Assembly (NCBI RefSeq): GCF_032362555.1
Contig: NC_083534.1
Coordinates: forward strand, 4,392,001-4,456,000
Reading direction: 5' to 3'
Length of the DNA: 64,000 nucleotides
Source: Amyelois transitella
Lineage: Eukaryota > Arthropoda > Insecta > Lepidoptera > Pyralidae
Part shown: piece after piece, positions 46,263 to 55,900 of the stretch
Layout: each line of letters begins with the position of its first letter
Numbering within the stretch: position 1 is the first letter of the stretch
The notes under the pieces: model-generated
The model's input: the letters and a program-made list of their open reading frames with translations, nothing else
Databases searched by the model: none
Told to the model about the DNA's origin: nothing
Position numbers and translations under genes: made by a program

Positions 46263-46675
46263 AATTGACTGGTTAAATTAATTTAGAGTAAGAATAATTT
46301 TGAGTCCACAATTATCTCGATAAATTACATGAAAATAGGTCGAGTAGTTTTTGAGTTTATTCATATATAATCACATCTATATCCCTTGCGGGGTAGACAG
46401 AGCCAATAATCTTGACAAGACTGAAAGGTCACGTTCAGCTGTATGGCTCAATAAGTGGACAGGTTGCTAAAAGTAGAATCCCAAATTTAATCATGTCACG
46501 AGCCCCATGCGGCGGCCGGCTGCCGAGTAATGAAGGGCAATCTTGTTTTTGTCCAATTCGGAGACATAATTTTGTGTGTGTGTCAGTTTGAGGCCGAAAA
46601 TTGTCACCTTTTGTTTTGTGGGTATCATACGGCTTATAAATGTATTAGAAATGATTATTTTTTTAAATAAATCTG
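46263..46675 (+). terminator. KNL1 3' UTR with SINE and poly(A) signal
   Basis: AATAAA at 46666-46671, about 400 bp after the stop, is the best signal. The UTR includes a SINE fragment at 46366-46500. Confidence 0.5.
46366..46500 (-). mobile_element. TATG-tailed SINE inside the KNL1 3' UTR
   Basis: TAATCACATCTATATCCC to AAAAGTAGAATCCC; head missing. Confidence 0.7.
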
Positions 46676-46821
46676 TTATTTTGTGAAAATTTTTTGAGTT
46701 TTATTTTCCCTGAGGTAAAATTACCGGAGGAATAGGCAGAAGCAAATGAAACGTCTACAATCAGAATATAAACATTTATTGAACTAATTCTTACAAAAAG
46801 TAGGTATTTATATACATAATA

Positions 46822-46900
46822 TGCCGTGTGGTTCCCAGCACTTTAAATAAGTAACACTTTATTTCCTTTACATGGCTGTGGAAGGTGATTAAGGGAATAA
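46822..46900 (+). mobile_element. TATG-tailed SINE, head end only
   Basis: TGCCGTGTGGTTCCCAGCAC to GGTGATTAAGGG. Confidence 0.6.
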
Positions 46901-46920
46901 GCTATTTCACCTTTATCGAT

Positions 46921-47100
46921 TTTGACGGCCTTCGAGCGCAGTGGTGGTTCCTGCCTCTGTGACTCAGATCCCGGATTCGAACCCCGGTCAGGTCCTAATG
47001 AAAATCTTTGTATTTTATGTAGTTATTATAAGAAAATGTAATCCAAGTCAACACAACTCTCGAACTTATGAGCTAGCTCATTCCGTGAGGTTTGTCTAAA
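46921..47100 (+). mobile_element. tRNA-derived SINE, second subfamily
   Basis: GACGGCCTTCGAGCGCAGTG, then CCCGGATTCGAACCCCGG (box B). The body (CAACTCTCGAACTTATGAG) differs from the main tRNA-SINE. Confidence 0.65.
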
Positions 47101-47451
47101 TGAAATTGTTTGATAGAACGAAATCATTTAATTTAGCAAAAAATTTAAGGATACTTTAATGTAAAAAGTATTCATATATTTATAATTAAACATTTTTTTG
47201 TAACTAACACAGCCGTTATAAGTAAAATAAAAATAAGAACATAAAAGGACACTGTCATACATATCTAATTATATACCAAATAAGTTTCCACATTTTTTTC
47301 ATATCCTAACAAACTAATTACTTATTTATTTTTATTTTACAGTATACTAGTCTCCATAAATCTGGAGGCGGCCCGGGTAAAACGAAAAGTCATTACAATT
47401 CCCATTTTCGCGGGAATTTCGGGAATTCCTCTCTTAATGGGGGGCATTAAA

Positions 47452-47630
47452 ATTATAGGGATAGGCTTACTAACTTGGGATTCTTTTTAGGCGATGGGCT
47501 AGCAACCTGTCACTATTTGAATCTCAATTCTATCTTAAAGCCAAATAGCTGAACGTGGCCATTCAGTCTTTTCAAGACTGTTGGCTCTGTCTACCCCGCA
47601 AGGGATATAGACGTGACCATATGTATGTAT
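47452..47630 (+). mobile_element. TATG-tailed SINE, head missing
   Basis: GGGATAGGCTTACTAACTTG to GTGACCATATGTATGTAT; little diverged. Confidence 0.8.
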
Positions 47631-47941
47631 TAATATTATATTAATATTAAGGGGGGCCTAGATACCATAAATACACTCTAAATTTCAAATGTAGCAATTC
47701 TAGACCCAGCGGTTTGAGCTGTCTTGATATGTCAGCCAGTCATTCACTCTCTTCTTATATATGTATTAAGATATTGACTGAATTGTTACTGAAACTGAGA
47801 TTTTGTAAGCAGACAGTTATTATTTATTAACTAACAATAGGTATAAATGCGTTTATTTGTTTGTTTGTTAAACTTCTTCACTGGTTATCTACTGAATTAA
47901 TCTTCTTGAAATATCACGTATACTTATACATACATATATAA

Positions 47942-48204
47942 CTAGCCGTGCCCGCGACTTCGTCCGCGTGGAATAGTTATTTTGGGCATCATTGAAGCCC
48001 TCAAGGATGAATAATTTTCCCCGTTTTTTTCACATTTTCCATTATATCTTCGCTTCTTATAGTTGCAGCGTGATGTTATATAGCCTAAAGCCTTCCTCGA
48101 TAAATGGTCTATTCAATTCAAAAAATTTACAATTAGAACCAGTAGTTCCTGAGATTAGCGCGTTCAAACAAACAAACTCTTCCGCTTTATAATATTAGTA
48201 TAGA
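47942..48204 (-). mobile_element. Helitron-like family A copy
   Basis: CTAGCCGTGCCCGCGACTTC to AATATTAGTATAGA, full length, reverse orientation. Confidence 0.8.
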
Positions 48205-48374
48205 TTATTAAGAGTCTGAAAAAGTACATAGGGTACCTTTCATAAAGTAAAAAACTCGCGGAGAGGTAACGAACAAAGATGTTAATTTTTTAGAATATAA
48301 GAAGCAATCAGTCTGAGCCACAGATTAAATCTAATATTAGCGTTACATCATAGCTATTCAACTTTTGACGTTAT

Positions 48375-48550
48375 TACTAACGACCCGCTGCGGAATCGCT
48401 AAGCATTTATACATACAAAACCTTTCTGAATTGAATAACCATATCTTTGAACATTGTATCAAAACCTGATGATGAAGTTTTAAAGATCTAAGCATACATA
48501 TAGACATAGGGACAGGCTCGGGAAGCGACTTAGCTTTATTTATATTATGA
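48375..48550 (-). mobile_element. Helitron-like family C copy, diverged
   Basis: CGACCCGCTGCGGAATCGC, TTTTAAAGATCTAAGCATAC, GGGAAGCGACTTAGC. Confidence 0.45.
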
Positions 48551-48595
48551 AGTCAAGTCAAGGTTACCTACATAAACTTTCAATGTTATTCTAGA

Positions 48596-48762
48596 CTAGC
48601 TGTGCCCGCGACTTCGTCCGCGTGGAATAGTTATTTTAGGCATAAGCCTTCCTCGATAAATGGTCTATACTACGCAAAAATAAATTTTTCAATTCGAACC
48701 AGTAGTTCCTGAGATTAGTGCGTTCAAACAAACAAACTCTTCAGCTTTATAATACTAGTAGA
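48596..48762 (-). mobile_element. Helitron-like family A, internally deleted
   Basis: Both ends are present (CTAGCTGTGCCCGCG and ATACTAGTAGA), but about 90 bp in the middle are gone. Confidence 0.75.
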
Positions 48763-49225
48763 TATAGTCATTCCAACGGGATCAAGAAAATCTAATATTT
48801 ATTACGGCTAGTTAAAAAAATAAAGCACATTTCACAATACAACTTGTTCTCGTGTCAAAAGTCCGTCTCACACCAACATTATATGTATTTATGTTATCGT
48901 AGTAACATATGACGTGGGTCGGTCAGCTGGACGTCAGGTGTCGAAGCTGCGAGGCATGTACCTGTAAATCGAGATGCAGGAATGATAATAATAATAAGTA
49001 TAGCCAATTGCGCTATATGTACATTTGTATTTTGCGCAATGAAGTTTAAACAGATATTAATAAATAAATAAACAACCAAACAAACAAATAAATAATATCT
49101 AGTAAAAAGTAAGTTATTCACTACATAAGATAGAAGGAGAAAAGAGGAGAGAAATAATCGAATTTAAAGTACTACATATTAAGGATATAAAATAAAAAAA
49201 AATTGACAATAAAATACAATGTCTG

Positions 49226-49393
49226 ACATTATTTGATTCTTTTTTTAGGCGATGGGCTAGCAACCTGTCTCTATTTGAATCTCAATTCTATCATTAAGCC
49301 AAATATCGTGGCCTATCAGTCTTTTCAAGACTGTTGGCTCTGTCTATCCCACAAGGGATTTAGACGTGACCACATGTATGTATGTATGTATGA
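49226..49393 (+). mobile_element. TATG-tailed SINE, head missing
   Basis: TTTAGGCGATGGGCTAGC to CACATGTATGTATGTATG. Confidence 0.8.
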
Positions 49394-49483
49394 CTATATG
49401 TCTGACATTATTTCCTAACTAACCATGGCAACCGTTGCTATGGCGTACATAAAGAAGGTTGCCTACACGAGAAATATTATAAA

Positions 49484-49640
49484 AACATACATAGGTACAT
49501 ATCGTCACGTCTATCTCCATTGCGGGGTAGACAGAGCCAACGGTCATCAAAAGAGTGAAAGGTCATGTTCAGCTGTTTGGCTTAATGATGGAATTGAGAT
49601 TCAAATAGTGACAGGTAGCTAGCCCATCGCCTAAAAGAGG
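49484..49640 (-). mobile_element. TATG-tailed SINE, partial
   Basis: CATACATAGGTACATATCGT to CCCATCGCCTAAAAGAGG. Confidence 0.75.
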
Positions 49641-49705
49641 GTTTAGCTGTTTTTTATCCTGTTTCCCTGCAATCTGTCTCTGGAACATTTCGCCCAAGTT
49701 CAAAA

Positions 49706-49914
49706 TCCTACTAATATTATAAATGCGAAAGTTTGTGTGTATGTCAGGATTTCAGTATGGATGTTTGTTACTCTTTCACGCAAAAACTACTGAACCAATT
49801 ACGATGTAATTTGGTAGCTGAAGTCCCAGAATAACACATAGGCTACTTTTAATCCCGGAACTCTCTCGAGATTGACAAGGTTTCCACGCGGACGAAGTCG
49901 CGGGCGGGCTCTAG
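49706..49914 (+). mobile_element. Helitron-like family B copy at the DPY19 3' end
   Basis: TCCTACTAATATTATAAATG to GCGGGCGGGCTCTAG|T. Its terminal CTAG provides the DPY19 stop codon on the opposite strand, so the element also forms the proximal DPY19 3' UTR. Confidence 0.85.
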
Positions 49915-52900
49915 TCAGTTACAAATGTATTTGTATCGCCCGCCCGCCTGACTGACTGAGTCACCGACCTGACGCTGACGTCGTGCAGGCGCAGCACGGC
50001 GTAGCGCCGGTTGCGGAACACCGGGTAGAAGTGCTGCGCCGGCGCAGACAGCAGGCGCGCGCACAGCCGCGGCCGCGCCGCCAGCCACGGCGCCTCCGCG
50101 TCCCACAGCGCCGGCAGCGAGCAGCCGCTGCTGTGTGGCGACATACATACACACATATATACATATATACATATATACTAGCTGACCCGACAGACTTCGT
50201 TCTGACAAAAAGATTTGTATTGAAGCAGTTCTTTGTTCTTACCTTTTTTATAACATACATATATATAGTCGCGTCTATATCCCTAGCGGGATAGACAGAG
50301 CCTGTTGGCAGGTTGGTAGACTGTTGTCTTGAAAAGACTGAATGGCCACGTTCAGCTGTTCGGCTTAATGATAGAATTGAGATTCAAATAGTGACAGGTT
50401 GCTAGCCCGTCGACTAAAAGAAGAATCCCAAGTTTGTAAGCCTATACCTTAGTCGCCTTTTACGACATCCATGGGAAAGAGATGGAGTGGTCCTATTCTT
50501 TTTTTGTATTGGTGCCGGGAAATAACAATCCTTAATACCTGCAGAATAGTCAGAAACTTTTTTTCTCTTAACTAAAATTTTGTTCTTCCCTCCACATATT
50601 TCTATTCAATATTTTTGCTTGGTCAAAAGCCCGTAAATATATTTGATTCCCCTTGAAAAGGGTGTAAAAAAATTGCATAAAAACACAATAATAATGATAA
50701 TATAGATTTACCTGCTCTGACCGTAACAATACACGTCTTCCACGATGAGGTAGCTAGCTTTGAGCTTACTCAGCTCCTGATACAACTCGTGAGATGAGAA
50801 ACGTCCATACGCTTTCAATACTGAATAGGCGCGTTGTCTGTAAAACAAAAAGTAAGGGCGGCGTGTAAGTTGACCTACCTATAAACAAGTGTGGAGCTTG
50901 AACTTTGAAATAAATAAAACGGCGAAGTATTTCGGGTTAAAAAGTGCATTAAAATACTTACTCATAAAAAATTAAATTCTTGTTTTAGGCGATGGGCTAG
51001 CGACCTGTCACTATTTGAATCTCAATTCTATCATTAAGCTAAACAGCTGAATGTTGCCTTTCAGTCTTTACAGAACTGTTGGCTCTGGTCTTTACAGTTT
51101 ATACCCCGCAAAGGATATAGACGTGACATATCTATGGTTGTATGTCAAACAATACTGGCCGAATTAAGAACCGCCTGGTGGACAGCGGCCGGCAGACAGC
51201 TGGTGTGGTGGTCTGCAGTGCTCTCACCTGGCCGGCGAGTGCTCGTAGTGCGGGTGAGCGACTATGGCCCGCCTGGTGGACAGCGGCCGGCAGACAGCTG
51301 GTGTGGTGGTCTGCAGTGCTCTCACCTGGCCGGCGAGTGCTCGTAGTGCGGGTGAGCGACTATGGCCCGCCTGGTGGACAGCGGCCGGCAGACAGCTGGT
51401 GTGGTGGTCTGCAGTGCTCTCACCTGGCCGGCGAGTGCTCGTAGTGCGGGTGAGCGACTATGGCCCGCCTGGTGGACAGCGGCCGGCAGACAGCTGGTGT
51501 GGTGGTCTGCAGTGCTCTCACCTGGCCGGCGAGTGCTCGTAGTGCGGGTGAGCGACTATGGCCCGCCTGGTGGACAGCGGCCGGCAGACAGCTGGTGTGG
51601 TGGTCTGCAGTGCTCTCACCTGGCCGGCGAGTGCTCGTAGTGCGGGTGAGCGACTATGGCCCGCCTGGTGGACAGCGGCCGGCAGACAGCTGGTGTGGTG
51701 GTCTGCAGTGCTCTCACCTGGCCGGCGAGTGCTCGTAGTGCGGGTGAGCGACTATGGCCCGCCTGGTGGACAGCGGCCGGCAGACAGCTGGTGTGGTGGT
51801 CTGCAGTGCTCTCACCTGGCCGGCGAGTGCTCGTAGTGCGGGTGAGCGACTATGGCCCGCCTGGTGGACAGCGGCCGGCAGACAGCTGGTGTGGTGGTCT
51901 GCAGTGCTCTCACCTGGCCGGCGAGTGCTCGTAGTGCGGGTGAGCGACTATGGCCCGCCTGGTGGACAGCGGCCGGCAGACAGCTGGTGTGGTGGTCTGC
52001 AGTGCTCTCACCTGGCCGGCGAGTGCTCGTAGTGCGGGTGAGCGACTATGGCCCGCCTGGTGGACAGCGGCCGGCAGACAGCTGGTGTGGTGGTCTGCAG
52101 TGCTCTCACCTGGCCGGCGAGTGCTCGTAGTGCGGGTGAGCGACTATGGCCCGCCTGGTGGACAGCGGCCGGCAGACAGCTGGTGTGGTGGTCTGCAGTG
52201 CTCTCACCTGGCCGGCGAGTGCTCGTAGTGCGGGTGAGCGACTATGGCCCGCCTGGTGGACAGCGGCCGGCAGACAGCTGGTGTGGTGGTCTGCAGTGCT
52301 CTCACCTGGCCGGCGAGTGCTCGTAGTGCGGGTGAGCGACTATGGCCCGCCTGGTGGACAGCGGCCGGCAGACAGCTGGTGTGGTGGTCTGCAGTGCTCT
52401 CACCTGGCCGGCGAGTGCTCGTAGTGCGGGTGAGCGACTATGGCCCGCCTGGTGGACAGCGGCCGGCAGACAGCTGGTGTGGTGGTCTGCAGTGCTCTCA
52501 CCTGGCCGGCGAGTGCTCGTAGTGCGGGTGAGCGACTATGGCCCGCCTGGTGGACAGCGCCACGGCCGCCAGCGTGGGCAGGGTGCCGGCGAAGGCCGCG
52601 CGGGCGCTCGTCGAGGTTCGGATGAAGGATAGCAGCTCTTCCAGAGGCAGGTTGCTGTACTCGTCTGTAATGATGATTGTGTACTAAACAATGCCTTTAG
52701 TCTTCTTTGACGGTATCTGTGGCACAGTGGTAGTCTGTGGCACCGGAGGTCCCGGGTTCGAATCCCGGCCAGGGTATGATGAGAATTTTCTCTGATTGGC
52801 TACTGAAAGAAATACCTTTAAACTAAGCAGTGTTTTTTTAATATTTCCTTGTTGTATCTTTTCCTTAATGTACATAAATATATAGACAATGTGCATTGTG

Positions 52901-55900
52901 TGACAGTCGGCCGCCATTACGTCATAGACTATCTCATTGGATGTCACTCGCGCATGCGTATAACGCCGCCATTACGATGCTTCACATTTTTTCAAGCCAC
53001 ACACCGTCTGCTTTTTTCTACGCCTATAAGTTTTTATGACTTTTTTTTATAATCGATTCAGATGGATTTGAAACTAATATAGTTACCTACCTATATAAGA
53101 GAGTTCTTCGGCCGTGTTGGCGGCGAGCATGTATGCGAGCGGCAGCGCGCACAGAGCCCAGCACAGCGGCACGTACCTCGTGTACCGCTTGGGTAAACTG
53201 TGGATAAAATATCTTGTATATAAAATTCATAAAAGTCACAATGTTCGTACCCGTACTCCTCCGAAACGGCTTGACCGATTCTCATGAAATTTTGTCAGCA
53301 TATTGAGTAGGTCTCAGAATTAAATAAAACGAATAAATAAATATATAAGGGACAAATTACACTGATTGAGTTAGCCTCGAAGTAAATTCGAGACTTGTGT
53401 TACCTCCGGTGTTACAGACAAGCGTACTGCCGCAGCGCCACAGAGGCCGTCAAGTTGACCAACATCTATTTTTCATACCCCTTAATGATAAGGGTTGTCC
53501 ACCCTTAACATTTTTTTTAGTAGAAATTACTTAAAATTATTTATATGGCAAAACAACGTTTGCCGGGACAGCTAGTTTAAATATTTTTTTACTAAATCAC
53601 ATACATATAATCAAGTCTTTATCCCTTAGGACAGAGCCATCAGTCGGAAAAACTGAAAAGTCATCAGCTGTTCGGCTTAATGTCAGAATTGAAATACAAA
53701 TAGTGACAGGTTGCTTGCCGACCGCCTACAAGAATCACGAGGTTATTATCCTTAACCTTAGTCGTTTTTACGATATTCATGGGAAAGAGATGAGGTGGTC
53801 ATGCGCATATCAGTCATACGAAAAAATATACATACATATAGTCACGTCTATATACGGGTTAGATAGAGCCAACAGTCTTGAATACACTGAAAGGCCACGT
53901 TCAGCTATTTGGCTTTTAGAAAAATAAAAATACTTACATATAATACTTGGTATTCATAACCAGCGATGATACAACGCACAGTTGCGTCGTAAACAACAGC
54001 TTCAGTCTCATCACCAGCGCCGCCATCACGCCATACACAACCAGCTGAGAAACGTTGAAAAAAATGGCGGCGTCCACCCGCAACAACTTCAAAAATCGAA
54101 CGAGTCCATCTTCGCATTCAAACTGCACCTTTTCATTCGACTCCGGCGTTCTTTTTTCGATTTCCGTGTTCTCTATACCGCTGTCTTCGGTATCGCTGTC
54201 CTTATCCATCTTAACGCTTTTATCTTCCATCTCTTTCAGTTTCACGAAAGCGTTTTTAATCCAGAAATTGCACACATTTATAATGCTCGTTAACGCGAAC
54301 GGCACGAGTAATGTTTTTGTCAGATTTTTAACAGTACTCATCGGCAGAAAATCGAACTCCTTCGAACATGTGTACAATAAAGTATGAAAATTCTTATAAT
54401 CACTCAATTTCGAATACAGAATGTCCCAAACATGATTATCCTCCTGCACTCCTAAGAAATCACTTATGAAAAACTTCAAATAAACAGACGCACATATCAC
54501 TATACATGTTCTGAGTAGCACTAGACACGTTTCCACTACTAAGTCCACGTTATTTTTAACTGTAACTCGGAAACCGCTGAAGAACAAGCAATAGGCGGAC
54601 ACTACAAGAAAAAACGAGGCATACATAGACGACTTTAGCATGTCATTCCCGTGTAATATCAAGACGGCCATGTGGAGACCGCAAAAGTGGGAGTGCAGGA
54701 ACACGCACAGGGTTTTGGTGCTGATGACCTTGAGCTGCTCCATCACGAAGAAGATGGCCGTCTGCACGAGGAATATGAACTGGGTGAACTGCCAGAACAG
54801 CAGGCAGAGGCAGTTCAGGATGAGGACGGACACCTGGTGGGAGAAGGGAACTGTTATTATCACTGTCTGTTTGACGGCCTCTGTGGCGCAGCGGTAGTGC
54901 GCTTGCCTGTGACACCGGAGGACCCGGGTTCGAATCCCGGCCAGGGCGTGATGAGAAACGAACTTTCTCTGATTGGCCTGGGTCTTGGATGCTTATATAT
55001 ATAAGTATTTATTATGAAATTGAGTTAGTATCTCGTAACACAGGTGTCGATCTTACTACGAGGCTAACTCAATCTGTGTAATTTGTTCCGTATATACATA
55101 TTTATTTATTTATATTTATTTAGAATTGCTTGCTGTGTGGTTCCCGGCACTAAAGAATAGGACCACTCCATCTCTTTCCCAAGGATTTCTTAATGGGCTC
55201 TGTTTACCCCACAATTAATATGGACATGACTATAAATGAGTGTTCCTGATACCGCAGCATTATTTCACATTTTCACATATTACAGAAGTAATTAGTAGAT
55301 AATGTTACTACGAGTAGGAATAATTGGCTTCGCTGTCGCATTAGATCATAACCTGTCATGGTAGTTTGTAAGTTTTTGAAAAAAAAATGAATAATGAATG
55401 AACGCATAAACGAATGGAGGAATAAATGAATAAGTGAATTAATTAATTAATAACAGAATGAACGAATGACGAAATGAACGAATGACTGAATGAATTAACG
55501 AACGAATGAATGAACGAATGAATGAATGAACGAACAAATTAATTAATTAAATTAAACAAAGTCACATCACCTGCAGCGAGACGTTGGTGTCGCGCTGCCG
55601 GGGCCGCAGCTGCGCGCTGAGCAGCCAGGCCTGCAGCAGCAGCAGCGGCGCCGCCATGTTCTCCCGCTGGTTGGGCACCCACTGGACCCTGGTCGCTTCC
55701 GCGTGGTTCGCGAAGTACTGAGCGACGGCTAGCAAGCCGCCTAGTACGGTTTCGCTGTGGAGGACATTCACATACATACATATATATTTGACGGCCTCTG
55801 TGGCGCAGCGGTAATGCGCTTGTCTGTGACACCGGAGGTCCCGGGTTCGAATCCCGGCCAGGGCATGATGAGAAAAGAACTTTTTCTGATTGGCCCGGGT

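Larger units (their letters stand above)
46676..49705. other. Convergent KNL1-DPY19 interval, mostly repeats
   Basis: No exon is seen. Besides the listed elements there are AT-rich remnants (about 47100-47450 and 48780-49220). Confidence 0.45.

Noticed and set aside
51171-52542. Regular repeat array that could suggest CRISPR
   Set aside because: Units are identical and contiguous with no unique spacers, and the sequence is a eukaryotic exon-intron boundary.
51134-52632. A ladder of identical 92-codon plus-strand open frames
   Set aside because: They are produced by the 98-bp array, whose period is not a multiple of three. The real coding strand is minus (DPY19 exon 7).
54868-55860. tRNA genes
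   Set aside because: Box A and box B are present, but the sequences belong to dispersed SINEs with a shared non-tRNA body, and no proper cloverleaf is kept.
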